A DNA stretch of 64,000 bases. It comes from Mesorhizobium sp. (lineage in GTDB: Bacteria > Pseudomonadota > Alphaproteobacteria > Rhizobiales > Rhizobiaceae). The stretch is taken from the NCBI RefSeq assembly GCF_016793485.1, contig NZ_JAEULZ010000018.1, positions 62,001-126,000 on the forward strand, read 5' to 3'. Numbering within the stretch: position 1 is the stretch's first letter; each line of letters begins with the position of its first letter. The translations under genes were made by a program, and so were the position numbers. Positions 55,028-63,711 of the stretch are shown here, piece by piece. A model generated the notes under the pieces. It made no database searches. It saw only the letters and a program-made list of their open reading frames with translations, and was not told where the DNA came from.

Positions 55028-56020
55028 TCAGAAGCGGAAGCTCATGCCTTGTTCCGGCATGATGTAGCGAAGGCCGAGCGCGTTGCCTGCCTCCAGCTCG
55101 CCGAGGATGGCCTCGGTGGGTTGGGTGCCCTTCTTCAGCGAATATTTGACGTGGCTGACGATGACGGGAAGATTCTTCAGCGACCCTGCCCCGGCCAGCG
55201 CTTCCAGTTCGGCCAGAGACTTCTGCAGCCATGCCGGTGTCAGGTGGCCGAACAAATACTCGTCCGGCTGCGAGTTGGTGTAAGACACCTCAATGATGAT
55301 GGCCTTGAGCTGCCCGGCCTTCACGCGGTCGGCTACCGCGGCCCAGATGTCGCGCATGCGCGGCGACTTCTCGACTTCGTCCGGCCCGGTGTCGCCGAAG
55401 CAGAGGAGCGCGTCGTCGCCGCGCTCGATCAGGAAGGCGGTCGACTCCGTGCCTCCGTGCGACAGCGGAAAGGCAGTGACCTCCATCGCGGTGCCATCGA
55501 GCGGCCGCTTTTGACCTGGCACGAGGTCGGTCAGCGCATATTTCTTCAGCTGCGGCGCCTTGCCTCCGAACGCGAAGTTCGGCCAGGCCTGCCAATTGAA
55601 GTAGGTGTCCTGGATAGCGGCGGTCACCGAAGGAAGCCCGTAGATCGGCTTCTTGGAATCGTCGGGCGAGGCGATGACGATGCCGGCCAGATGGTCCATG
55701 TGGGCGTGGCTGACAAGATATCCCTTTATGGTCTCCGTCAGCACATAGCCGATGCGCGTGTAGGGAGAGTCAGCCGGCACCTCGACGGCGTCGAACACTC
55801 CCTTTCCATCCGCGACACGCAGGCCGTTTACCAGCGAACCCGCGTCGCAGGTGACGGCGCGGTTGTCGCCCGCGGGCGAAATCATGAAGGCGCTCAGATT
55901 GCCATCCTCGATGCCGCCGCGCGCGCCCAACACGACGACGTCAAAGCCATCGCCAGCCTGTGACGCACCAGCCAACGACAGACCCAGTACGGCGCCGAGA
56001 ACGTTGGCGAACAATTTCAT
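55028..56020 (-). CDS. exported class II cyclic-nucleotide phosphodiesterase-like protein
   Basis: A 330-residue metallo-beta-lactamase-fold protein with a Sec signal (MKLFANVLGAVLGLSLAGAS, cleaved before GDGFD). VSHAHMDHLAGIVIASP at about 103-119 matches the class II 3',5'-cyclic-nucleotide phosphodiesterase signature (HxHLDHxxG..xSP) with Met for Leu. FPLSHGGTESTAFLIERG, CFGDTGPDEVE, IIIEVSYTNSQPDEYLFGHLTP and VSHVKYSLKKG complete the metal sites. Being periplasmic or secreted, it would act on extracellular cyclic nucleotides. The frame extends far upstream but only as antisense of the next gene. Start 56020 is set by the signal peptide. Confidence 0.9.
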   Translation of the reverse strand: MKLFANVLGAVLGLSLAGASQAGDGFDVVVLGARGGIEDGNLSAFMISPAGDNRAVTCDAGSLVNGLRVADGKGVFDAVEVPADSPYTRIGYVLTETIKGYLVSHAHMDHLAGIVIASPDDSKKPIYGLPSVTAAIQDTYFNWQAWPNFAFGGKAPQLKKYALTDLVPGQKRPLDGTAMEVTAFPLSHGGTESTAFLIERGDDALLCFGDTGPDEVEKSPRMRDIWAAVADRVKAGQLKAIIIEVSYTNSQPDEYLFGHLTPAWLQKSLAELEALAGAGSLKNLPVIVSHVKYSLKKGTQPTEAILGELEAGNALGLRYIMPEQGMSFRF

Positions 56021-56118
56021 GACGGCCTCCCTGTTGCGCGATGTACCGCGATGAAACTCGCGCAAAACGTCCGTAGCGACCGACTGTTGCAGCCCGATGT
56101 CAGGCCGCCGCGTTACAC

Positions 56119-57120
56119 TCAGGTCCGCACGGGCAGAACCCGGTCCGGCGGCCTGTGGCCGTCCTGATGGGCGCGGATGTTGATGATGACCTTGTCGCCC
56201 ATGTCGATACGGCCCTCGATCGTGGCCGAACCCATATGCGGCAGCAACACGACCTTGCTCTGCGCAGCGAGCTTGAGCAGTTTCGGATTGATCGCCGGCT
56301 CGTGCTCGAAGACATCGAGGCCGGCGCCTGCGATCCTGCCCTCGTGGATGAGCTTGATCAGCGCGTCCTCGTCGATGATGTCGCCGCGCGCCGTGTTGAC
56401 GAGATAGGCCGTCGGCTGCAGCAGCGCCAGCCGTCGGGCCGACAGCAGATGGAAGGTGGCCGGCGTCGATGGACAGTTGACCGAGATGATGTCCATGCGC
56501 GCCAGCATCTGGTCGAGGCTTTCCCAGTAGGTCGCCTCCAGCTCGTCCTCGAGCGCTTCCATCACGCGCTTGCGGTTGTGGTAGTGGATGGAGAGACCGA
56601 ACGCCTTGGCGCGACGCGCCACGGCGGTGCCGATGCGGCCCATGCCGACGATGCCCAGGCGCTTGCCCCAGATGCGGCGGCCGAGCATCCAGGTCGGCGA
56701 CCAGCCAGCCCATTTGCCGTCGCCGGCAAGGGTGCTCGCTCCCTCGACGATCCGGCGCGGCACGGTGAGGATCAGGCCCATGGTCATGTCTGCCGTGTCC
56801 TCGGTCAGCACGTTGGGCGTGTTGGTGACGGTGATGCCCTTCTTGGCGGCTGCCGCGACATCGATGTGGTCGACCCCGTTGCCGAAATTGGCGATCAGCT
56901 TGAGGTTCTCGCCCGCGCTCGCGATCAGCGTGCCATCGATACGATCGGTGATCGTCGGAACCAGAACCTCGGCCTCCCGAACGGCCACGGCGAGCTCCTC
57001 GCGGCTCATCGGGCGATCGTCGATGTTCAGCCGCGCATCGAACAGCTCACGCATGCGGGTCTCGACCTGATCCGGCAGCTTGCGCGTGATGACGACGAGA
57101 GGTTTTTTCCTGCCGGCCAT
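56119..57120 (-). CDS. D-2-hydroxyacid dehydrogenase, glyoxylate reductase type
   Basis: A 333-residue NAD(P)-dependent enzyme of the GyaR/hydroxypyruvate reductase type. ANFGNGVDHIDVAAAAKKGI, the Rossmann loop GIVGMGRIGTAVARRA, the catalytic Arg in VNTARGDIIDEDALI, the Glu in DVFEHEPAINP and His in VVLLPHMGSAT are in order. It may reduce glyoxylate or hydroxypyruvate. It is more like the plant and thermophile-type enzymes than the GhrA-like gene at 10.2 kb. Divergent from the SH3-domain gene across 150 bases. Confidence 0.93.
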   Translation of the reverse strand: MAGRKKPLVVITRKLPDQVETRMRELFDARLNIDDRPMSREELAVAVREAEVLVPTITDRIDGTLIASAGENLKLIANFGNGVDHIDVAAAAKKGITVTNTPNVLTEDTADMTMGLILTVPRRIVEGASTLAGDGKWAGWSPTWMLGRRIWGKRLGIVGMGRIGTAVARRAKAFGLSIHYHNRKRVMEALEDELEATYWESLDQMLARMDIISVNCPSTPATFHLLSARRLALLQPTAYLVNTARGDIIDEDALIKLIHEGRIAGAGLDVFEHEPAINPKLLKLAAQSKVVLLPHMGSATIEGRIDMGDKVIINIRAHQDGHRPPDRVLPVRT

Positions 57121-57270
57121 TATTCCCTCAACTGCGGTCCCGCTTCAGACCTCTTTAACCAAGAGAGGCGAAACTGGAAACAGGCCCCGGCCGGCTGACT
57201 GTGTAACAAGCCGCCCTGCCGATGACAAAGAAAAAGGGAGCGCCTGCTCCTAATCTGTAGAGGAACGAAG

Positions 57271-57843
57271 GTGTACCGTTTTTCGTCTCTCCGCCTGATC
57301 GCCGTGCTTGTCGCGGGCATCAACGCCATGCCATCGTTCGTCGCGGAGGCCGCCGCCGCCACGACCGAGCAGCAACCCGCCGCCAACGCCGACGTGCAGC
57401 GCGGTCCGAGCGGCCTGCCGCTGCCGCGATTCGTCAGCCTGAAGTCGGGTCGCGTCAACTCGCGCATTGGTCCCGGCGCAAACTACTCCGTCGACTGGCT
57501 CTACCTGAAGCCGGGCCTGCCAATGGAGATCATCCAGGAATACGACAACTGGCGGCGCGTGCGCGACCCCGACGGCGCGGAGGGCTGGGTCAACCAGTCG
57601 TTGCTGTCCGGACGACGCACGGCGATCGCCGCGCCATGGCAGAAGGGCAAGGACGCCAGGATAAACCTGCTCGCACGCCCCAACAGCGATGCGCGCATCA
57701 TTGCCGTCGTCGAGCCTGGTGCGATCGGCAGCATCCGCAGTTGCGATGGCGATTGGTGCGAGATGGCTTTTGGCGGGCAGTCGGGCTGGGTCAGCCAGTC
57801 GCAGGTCTGGGGCGCCTATCCCGGTGAACTCGTTAAGGAATGA
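57271..57843 (+). CDS. exported SH3-domain protein
   Basis: A 190-residue protein starting with GTG 57271. A signal peptide (about 1-27) leads to two bacterial SH3 domains: SGRVNSRIGPGANYSVDWLYLKPGLPMEII to EGWVNQSLLSG, and INLLARPNSDARIIAVVEPGAI to GQSGWVSQSQVWG, in pieces. Such proteins bind cell-wall peptide or ligands; no enzyme domain is present. The family resembles YgiM-like or DUF1058 proteins of Rhizobiales by memory. It converges with irr 35 bases away. Confidence 0.88.
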   Translation: MYRFSSLRLIAVLVAGINAMPSFVAEAAAATTEQQPAANADVQRGPSGLPLPRFVSLKSGRVNSRIGPGANYSVDWLYLKPGLPMEIIQEYDNWRRVRDPDGAEGWVNQSLLSGRRTAIAAPWQKGKDARINLLARPNSDARIIAVVEPGAIGSIRSCDGDWCEMAFGGQSGWVSQSQVWGAYPGELVKE

Positions 57844-57877
57844 GACGCGCTAGCGCGGCGCAGGCGCACCGAAAGGG

Positions 57878-58303
57878 TCAGCGCTTGGGGCGCAGCCTCA
57901 CCACGATGTCGACATTGACGATCTCCATGCCTTCCGGAGGCTCCGGAAGGTTGACGACCGAAACCGGGCCGGTCTCGATGTCGAACACCCTGTTCTCGCC
58001 TTCCACGAAGAAGTGATGGTGGTCCGAGGTGTTGGTGTCGAAATAGGTCTTTGCGCCTTCGACGGCCAGGATGCGCAACAGCCCCGCATCCGTGAACTGA
58101 TGCAGCGAATTGTAGACCGTTGCGAGCGAGACGGGGACGCCGGCAGCAATGGCCTCCTCGTGCAATTCCTCGGCTGAAAGGTGCCTGTCGCCCTTGGCAA
58201 ACAGCAATTCAGCCAGCGCGACACGCTGACGCGTGGGCCGCAGGCCGGCCTCGCGCACCCGCTCGTCTATAGCCAGCCAATCTTTCCGGACCCGGTGATC
58301 CAT
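57878..58303 (-). CDS. irr: Irr, Fur-family iron response regulator
   Basis: A 141-residue Fur-like transcription factor. The winged helix is AGLRPTRQRVALAELLFAKGDRHLSAEELHEE and PVSLATVYNSLHQFTDAGLL in pieces; the metal/haem-binding segment is TSDHHHFFVEGENRVFDIE. The extra His cluster and its position divergent from fabA support Irr over Fur. In rhizobia Irr represses iron-using genes when haem is scarce. The classical N-terminal Cys-Pro haem motif of the Bradyrhizobium protein is absent, as in most rhizobial Irr proteins. GAGGC precedes ATG 58303; an upstream extension of 31 codons is rejected. Confidence 0.93.
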   Translation of the reverse strand: MDHRVRKDWLAIDERVREAGLRPTRQRVALAELLFAKGDRHLSAEELHEEAIAAGVPVSLATVYNSLHQFTDAGLLRILAVEGAKTYFDTNTSDHHHFFVEGENRVFDIETGPVSVVNLPEPPEGMEIVNVDIVVRLRPKR

Positions 58304-58556
58304 CAAGCCTCGAAATCCGTTAAAAGCCCTTTTTGCACCCGAGGTTGAGCGCAAATCCAGCAAATCCAACCAGCGCAGATATATTCTGTCGGCCAAATCC
58401 GATCAATAGCGACACTTCACGACCGGCAGCGCCCGGATTGACCGGGGACAGACGCCGCGATAATCGCTGACTTCGCTTTCCGCCCAAAGACGGCTGTGAT
58501 AGCTACGCAACGATTGAGGGGCGGCGGTTCGCCCGGAGGAACGGGAAGGCGGATTG

Positions 58557-59075
58557 ATGGCGGTAGGGAAGTCCAGCTACGACTACGAGGAATTGCTGGC
58601 CTGTGCCCGCGGCGAACTCTTCGGCCCCGGCAACGCGCAGTTGCCCTATCCGCCGATGCTGATGTTCAACCGCATCACAGAGATCAGCGAGACGGGCGGC
58701 GAATCCGACAAGGGTTTCATCCGAGCCGAACTGGACATCCACCGCGACCTCTGGTTCTTCCCCTGCCATTTTATCGGCGACCCCGTCATGCCCGGCTGTC
58801 TTGGCCTCGACGCGCTGTGGCAGCTCACCGGTTTTTATCTCGGCTGGCTTGGCGAGCCAGGCAAGGGCCGCGCGCTCTCCACGGGCGAGGTCAAGTTCAC
58901 CGGCATGGTGACCCCGGCCACGAAAAAGGTGGAATACGGCGTCGACTTCAAGCGCGTGATGCGCGGCCGGCTCGTGCTCGGCATAGCGGACGGCTGGCTT
59001 AAGGCCGACGGCGAAACCATATACAAGGCCACCGATCTGAGAGTCGGCCTGTTCAAGGAGGCGGCGGCTGCCTGA
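58557..59075 (+). CDS. fabA: 3-hydroxydecanoyl-[ACP] dehydratase/isomerase
   Basis: A 172-residue hot-dog-fold enzyme that dehydrates 3-hydroxydecanoyl-ACP and isomerises the product, the branch point for unsaturated fatty acids. Catalytic His71 ([24 protein letters not shown]) and Asp85 are in the family positions, as in E. coli (70 and 84). The ATG at 58557 follows a TTG by one codon and is preferred. It starts the fabA-fabB-fabI operon, 253 bases from the divergent irr start. Confidence 0.98.
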   Translation: MAVGKSSYDYEELLACARGELFGPGNAQLPYPPMLMFNRITEISETGGESDKGFIRAELDIHRDLWFFPCHFIGDPVMPGCLGLDALWQLTGFYLGWLGEPGKGRALSTGEVKFTGMVTPATKKVEYGVDFKRVMRGRLVLGIADGWLKADGETIYKATDLRVGLFKEAAAA

Positions 59076-59105
59076 CGGCCGCGCTCGACGACAAGGAGCT
59101 TCGAT

Positions 59106-60329
59106 ATGAGACGTGTGGTCGTCACCGGCCTTGGAGTCGTGTCCTCGATCGGCAACGATGCCGTGGAGGTCGCCTCCTCGCTGCGCGATGCTAAATCCGG
59201 CATCAGCTTTTCCGACTCGTTTGCGGAACACGGTTTCCGCTGCCAGGTCTGGGGTGCGCCAACGCTCGACCCGACCGACCAGGTGGACCGCCGCGCGGCC
59301 CGCTTCCTTTCGCAAGGCGGCATGTGGAACCACGTCGCCATGAAACAGGCGATTGCCGACAGCGGTCTTGAAGAGAGCGATGTGTCGGGCAACGAGCGCA
59401 CCGGCATCATCATGGGCTCGGGCGGGCCGTCCACCCGCACCATCGTGGAAGCCTCCGAGATCACCCTGAAGAACAACAGCCCGAAGCGCATCGGCCCGTT
59501 TGCCGTGCCTAAGGCGATGTCCTCGACAGCGTCCGCGACTCTGGCGACATGGTTCAAGATCCACGGCGTGAATTATTCGATCTCGTCGGCCTGTTCGACC
59601 TCGGCGCACTGCATCGGCAATGCCGCCGAGATGATCCAGTGGGGCAAGCAGGACGTGATGTTCGCCGGCGGCCACGAAGACCTCGACTGGACGATGTCGA
59701 ACCTCTTCGACGCCATGGGCGCGATGTCCTCCAAGTTCAACGACCGGGCGCCCGTTGCCAGCCGCGCCTATGACGTCAATCGCGACGGCTTCGTCATCGC
59801 CGGCGGCGCCGGCGTCCTTGTGCTGGAGGAGCTGGAGCACGCAAGGGCGCGCGGCGCGAAGATCTACTGCGAGCTGACCGGCTACGGCGCGACTTCCGAC
59901 GGCTACGACATGGTGGCTCCGTCAGGCGAAGGCGCTATCCGCTGCATGCGGCAGGCGCTGTCCACGGTGAAGGCGCCGGTCGACTACATCAACACGCACG
60001 GCACTTCGACGCCGGTCGGCGACAGCAAGGAGATGGGCGCGATCCGCGAGGTGTTCGGCGCGAACATTCCCAACATCACCTCGACCAAGTCGCTGACCGG
60101 GCATTCGCTCGGTGCGGCCGGCGTACAGGAATCGATCTACTCGATCCTGATGATGCAGGGGCGCTTCATCGGCGAAAGCGCGCACATCGAAAACCTCGAT
60201 CCCGAGTTCGAGGGCATGCCAATCGTGCGCAAGCGCATCGATAACGCGAAGATCGACACCGTGCTGTCCAACTCGTTCGGTTTCGGCGGCACCAACGCGA
60301 CGCTGGTCTTCCAGCGCTACACCGCATAG
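59106..60329 (+). CDS. fabB: 3-oxoacyl-[ACP] synthase I
   Basis: A 407-residue condensing enzyme for elongation of unsaturated acyl chains. Catalytic Cys163 is in [12 protein letters not shown], the two His are in [11 protein letters not shown] and [14 protein letters not shown], and [11 protein letters not shown] ends the protein. It lies 30 bases after fabA with AAGGAG upstream. Pairing with fabA is the FabA/FabB pathway for anaerobic-type unsaturated fatty acid synthesis. Confidence 0.98.
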   Translation: MRRVVVTGLGVVSSIGNDAVEVASSLRDAKSGISFSDSFAEHGFRCQVWGAPTLDPTDQVDRRAARFLSQGGMWNHVAMKQAIADSGLEESDVSGNERTGIIMGSGGPSTRTIVEASEITLKNNSPKRIGPFAVPKAMSSTASATLATWFKIHGVNYSISSACSTSAHCIGNAAEMIQWGKQDVMFAGGHEDLDWTMSNLFDAMGAMSSKFNDRAPVASRAYDVNRDGFVIAGGAGVLVLEELEHARARGAKIYCELTGYGATSDGYDMVAPSGEGAIRCMRQALSTVKAPVDYINTHGTSTPVGDSKEMGAIREVFGANIPNITSTKSLTGHSLGAAGVQESIYSILMMQGRFIGESAHIENLDPEFEGMPIVRKRIDNAKIDTVLSNSFGFGGTNATLVFQRYTA

Positions 60330-60340
60330 GGGGCCCGGCG

Positions 60341-61153
60341 ATGGGTCAGCTTATGCAGGGCAAGCGCGGCCTCGTCATGGGCGTCGCCAACGACCACTCG
60401 ATTGCCTGGGGCATCGCGCAGAAACTTTCCGCTGCAGGCGCGGACCTTGCCTTCACCTACCAGGGCGAGGCGTTCGGCAAGCGCGTGAAGCCGCTCGCCG
60501 ACAAGCTCGGCTCGAAGCTGCTGTTGCCCTGCGACGTCGAGGACAGCGCGTCGATCAGCGCGACCTTCGAGGCGCTGAGGCAGGAATGGGGCGGGATCGA
60601 CTTCCTGGTCCACGCCATCGGATTTTCCGACAAGAACGAGCTGAAGGGCCTCTACGCCGACACCACGCGCGAGAACTTCATCCGCACCATGGTCATCTCC
60701 TGCTATTCGTTCACGGAATGCGCACGCCACGCGGCAGCGCTGATGAACGACGGCGGCGCGATGATCACGCTCACCTATGCCGGCTCGGTGCGGATCATGC
60801 CGAACTACAACGTCATGGGCGTCGCCAAGGCCGGGCTCGAGGCAAGCGTACGCTACCTTGCCAACGACTACGGTCCGCGCAACATCCGCGTCAACGCCAT
60901 TTCGGCCGGGCCGATCCGCACGCTCGCCGGCGCGGGCATCGCGGATTCCCGGCAGATGTATTCCTACCAACAACGCAATTCGCCGCTCCGGCGCAACGTC
61001 AGCATCGACGAGGTCGGCGGTTCGGCGCTGTACCTGCTGTCGGACATGTCCTCAGGCGTGACCGGCGAGATCCACTACGTCGATTCCGGCTATCACATCG
61101 TCTCGATGCCCGTGCTGGACGAGTTGCGGCGTTTCGAGGAAGGCCGCGACTAG
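60341..61153 (+). CDS. fabI: enoyl-[ACP] reductase (NADH)
   Basis: A 270-residue SDR-fold enoyl reductase, the last step of each elongation cycle and target of triclosan. It starts QGKRGLVMGVANDHSIAWGIAQKL, has the FabI-type catalytic Tyr-x6-Lys in YNVMGVAKAGLEASVRYLA, and AGPIRTLAGAGI near the C-terminus. It lies 11 bases after fabB. It ends 2 bases before the convergent DUF922 gene. Confidence 0.97.
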   Translation: MGQLMQGKRGLVMGVANDHSIAWGIAQKLSAAGADLAFTYQGEAFGKRVKPLADKLGSKLLLPCDVEDSASISATFEALRQEWGGIDFLVHAIGFSDKNELKGLYADTTRENFIRTMVISCYSFTECARHAAALMNDGGAMITLTYAGSVRIMPNYNVMGVAKAGLEASVRYLANDYGPRNIRVNAISAGPIRTLAGAGIADSRQMYSYQQRNSPLRRNVSIDEVGGSALYLLSDMSSGVTGEIHYVDSGYHIVSMPVLDELRRFEEGRD

Positions 61154-61155
61154 AT

Positions 61156-61785
61156 TTAAGGTCGGCCGCCGTTCACGAGGTTGAGGATGAGCTGATGGAC
61201 GGCGCCGCCGTCCGTCATCTCGACGCGATCGAAATCCCGGCTTCTCTGGCGTTGCGCCTGTGAAATCTGCGAAAGGCGATCGGTGAGCGTCGTCCTGATC
61301 TTCTTGCAGTTCGGGTCGTTTGGAACGTTGAGGCCGATGCTGTAGGCGACGATCTCGTCCACCATCTCCACGATCATGTCGCCATGCACACGTTCGTGGG
61401 CACGGACGCCGTCATAGAAAGTCTTCCAGTTGCTCGCGACTGGCTCAGCAAGCGTGTTGGCCGGCTTCGGCAGTGCATAGATGAGGATGAGCTTCGGGCG
61501 TGCCGAAGCCAGGGTGCAGGATCCATCGGGCTGGGGACGATAGTCGCGTCGCCAGGTCAGCTTGAACGTGGTGAAAGCGACAACGCGTCCGACGCCAACT
61601 TTTGGCCCGTTCTCGCCGATCGAGGCATAGAGCTCCCGTCCGCTCTTTCCGGATATCGAATAGGATTCCACCTGCTCGACCGGCTTCCACTGAGCGTGCG
61701 CGCCAAAGACGCCCATGGTGGAGAGGGCAATGGCGAGCAGCAACTTCACGCCGCCGGGGCATCTGCCAACGAAGAAGCCTTTCAT
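61156..61785 (-). CDS. DUF922-family predicted secreted Zn-dependent protease
   Basis: A 209-residue exported protein (signal GGVKLLLAIALSTMGVFGAHAQ). The DUF922 landmarks are ESYSISGKSGRELYASI, FKLTWRRDYRPQPDGSCTLASA and VRAHERVHGDMIVEMVDEI, the last holding an HExxH-like zinc-protease motif (HERVH). The activity is predicted only. The start overlaps the ribokinase stop (ATGA), so the two are coupled despite no obvious link in function. Confidence 0.88.
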   Translation of the reverse strand: MKGFFVGRCPGGVKLLLAIALSTMGVFGAHAQWKPVEQVESYSISGKSGRELYASIGENGPKVGVGRVVAFTTFKLTWRRDYRPQPDGSCTLASARPKLILIYALPKPANTLAEPVASNWKTFYDGVRAHERVHGDMIVEMVDEIVAYSIGLNVPNDPNCKKIRTTLTDRLSQISQAQRQRSRDFDRVEMTDGGAVHQLILNLVNGGRP

Positions 61786-62684
61786 GCGTCGGCCAGAGCC
61801 TCGTCGACTTCCTTCGCGGACGGCACGGCAGGCTGCGCGCCTGGCTTCAGGCAGGCGAGCGACCCGGCGGCGGCGGCCCGGCGCAGCGCATGTTCGAGGG
61901 AGAGGCCAGCGGCAAGTCCGGCTCCGAGATAGCCGCAGAACGTGTCGCCGGCGCCGACCGTATCGACAGGCGTGATGGCGAGCGCGGGAACCTCCAGCTC
62001 CCCTTCCGGCGAGGCGGCAATCACCCCGTCCGCGCCGAGCGTCACGATCACGGTTCGGCCGGTGCGTTTTGCAAAATGGCTCATGCGGGTCTTGCGGTCA
62101 CCGCCATCCAGTTTGAGAGCATCCGCATAGAGATCGAATTCGGTCTCGTTGGCGACGACGAAATCGGACATTGGCAGCAACTTCGCCGCTTCGGCACGAA
62201 AAGGCGCTGTGTTAAGCACGCTTATACCGCCGGCCTCCGTGACAGCTTGCAGTGCAGCCTCGACCGTAGCGAGGGGAATTTCGAGCTGCATCAGCACGAC
62301 CTCGCTCTTTCGGAAGTCTGTCCTGGCTAGATCACCGGGGAGCACCGTATCGTTTGCGCCAGGCGCAATGACGATGACGTTTTCGCCTTTTCCATCGACG
62401 AAGATCAATGCGATGCCGGTCGCCGCCGCCGCCTCACGCACGCTCGAGAGTTGGACGCCGCCTTCCTTCAGACAGCCAAGCGCCTCGGCGGCGAAACCAT
62501 CCCTGCCAACCGCGCCGATCATGCGCACTTGCCCGCCGGCGCGCGCGGCGGCAAGCGCCTGGTTCGCGCCCTTGCCGCCAGGAGCCGTCGCGAAGCCGCC
62601 GCTGCGCAGGGTTTCTCCCGGTGCGGGCAAACGGTCGACATTGGCGATGAGGTCGAGATTGATGGAGCCGACGACAGTGATCAA
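61782..62684 (-). CDS. rbsK: ribokinase
   Basis: A 300-residue PfkB-family sugar kinase that phosphorylates ribose (or a related pentose) at O5. It starts ITVVGSINLDLIANVDRLPAPGETL, followed by GGKGANQALAAARAG and, near the C-terminus, TVGAGDTFCGYLGAGL with the catalytic Asp and anion-hole Gly. Ribose is the typical substrate; no rbs transporter gene is next to it. It overlaps the DUF922 gene by 4 bases. Confidence 0.94.
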   Translation of the reverse strand: MITVVGSINLDLIANVDRLPAPGETLRSGGFATAPGGKGANQALAAARAGGQVRMIGAVGRDGFAAEALGCLKEGGVQLSSVREAAAATGIALIFVDGKGENVIVIAPGANDTVLPGDLARTDFRKSEVVLMQLEIPLATVEAALQAVTEAGGISVLNTAPFRAEAAKLLPMSDFVVANETEFDLYADALKLDGGDRKTRMSHFAKRTGRTVIVTLGADGVIAASPEGELEVPALAITPVDTVGAGDTFCGYLGAGLAAGLSLEHALRRAAAAGSLACLKPGAQPAVPSAKEVDEALADA

Positions 62685-62747
62685 GAAGAGCCTCCCGAGT
62701 CTGGCCGGGAAGCTAGCTTTTGTGGCCGGCCATTTCCAGCCGCGATT

Positions 62748-63641
62748 TCAGACCGAAAGCTGGCCCGCTTCCCAGCCGAGGATTGCGCGCTTGCGGGTGA
62801 GGCCCCAGTGGTAGCCGGTGAGATCGCCTGATTTGCCTATGGCGCGGTGGCAAGGCACCACGAAAGAGATCGGATTTGCGCCGTTGGCAGCGCCCACGGC
62901 GCGGCTGGCCGATGGCGAGCCGATCTCGCCCGCGATCGCGCCGTAGCTGCGCACCTTGCCCATCGGGATGCGCAGGAGAGCCTGCCAGACGCGGACCTGA
63001 AAATCGGTGCCTATCATCACGACATGAAGCGGCCGGTCGGAGCGCCAATGCGACGGATCGAAAATGCGCGCGGCATAGGGGCCAGTTATGCCCATGTCCT
63101 CGACAAAGGACGCATTGGGCCAACGAGCGGACATGTCCGCAAACGCAGCGCGTTCTTCGCCCGGATCGCAGAATGCGAGGCCGGCAAGGCCGCGATCGGT
63201 CGCCATGACCAGCGATAGCCCGAACGGCGAGATGTGATAGCCGTAGCGGATGACGAGGCCTGCGCCGCGAGTCTTGTAGTCGCCCGGCGACATTGCCTCG
63301 TGCGTCACGAAGAGATCATGCAGGCGGCCCGGGCCGGACATGCCGAGCTCGAAAGACGTTTCGAGCAGCGGCAGGCCGCTGTCCAGCATGCGGCGCGCGT
63401 GATCGAGGGTCACGGCCTGCAGGAACGCCTTCGGCGACAGGCCGGCCCAGCGCGTGAACAGTTTTTGCAGCGCGGTGGGCGTCAGACCGACGTCTTCTGC
63501 GAGCGTCTCCAGCGAAGGTTGGTCGCGATAATCGAGGCTGATCTTCTCGATCACGCGACGCACGATCTCGTAGTCACCACCTTCCGGCGTGATGTCGCGG
63601 CTGAGCACCGCTGTGGGCTTGATGGACGAATGAGCGTTCAT
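62748..63641 (-). CDS. Ada-like protein: AraC-type HTH plus O6-methylguanine-DNA methyltransferase
   Basis: A 297-residue fusion of an AraC-type helix-turn-helix (about 30-110: SLETLAEDVGLTPTALQKLFTRWAGLSPKAFLQ in pieces) and an MGMT domain with the reactive Cys264 in VPCHRAIGKSG. The N-terminal zinc-binding methylphosphotriester domain of E. coli Ada is absent, so the inducer Cys is missing; only the repair Cys remains. It may still be a damage-linked regulator. GGAG lies 7 bases before ATG 63641. It is separated from rbsK by 63 bases. Confidence 0.94.
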   Translation of the reverse strand: MNAHSSIKPTAVLSRDITPEGGDYEIVRRVIEKISLDYRDQPSLETLAEDVGLTPTALQKLFTRWAGLSPKAFLQAVTLDHARRMLDSGLPLLETSFELGMSGPGRLHDLFVTHEAMSPGDYKTRGAGLVIRYGYHISPFGLSLVMATDRGLAGLAFCDPGEERAAFADMSARWPNASFVEDMGITGPYAARIFDPSHWRSDRPLHVVMIGTDFQVRVWQALLRIPMGKVRSYGAIAGEIGSPSASRAVGAANGANPISFVVPCHRAIGKSGDLTGYHWGLTRKRAILGWEAGQLSV

Positions 63642-63711
63642 GGCGGAATCTCCTTGTCCGCCAATATCTGATTTCGTCGGAGCCTTCGCCACCCGATTCC
63701 TGCCGCCCGGC

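Noticed and set aside
55028..56713. 561-codon minus-strand frame suggesting a fusion of a dehydrogenase and a metallo-hydrolase
   Set aside because: The upstream half is an out-of-frame reading of the hydroxyacid dehydrogenase gene; the signal peptide at 56020 marks the true start.
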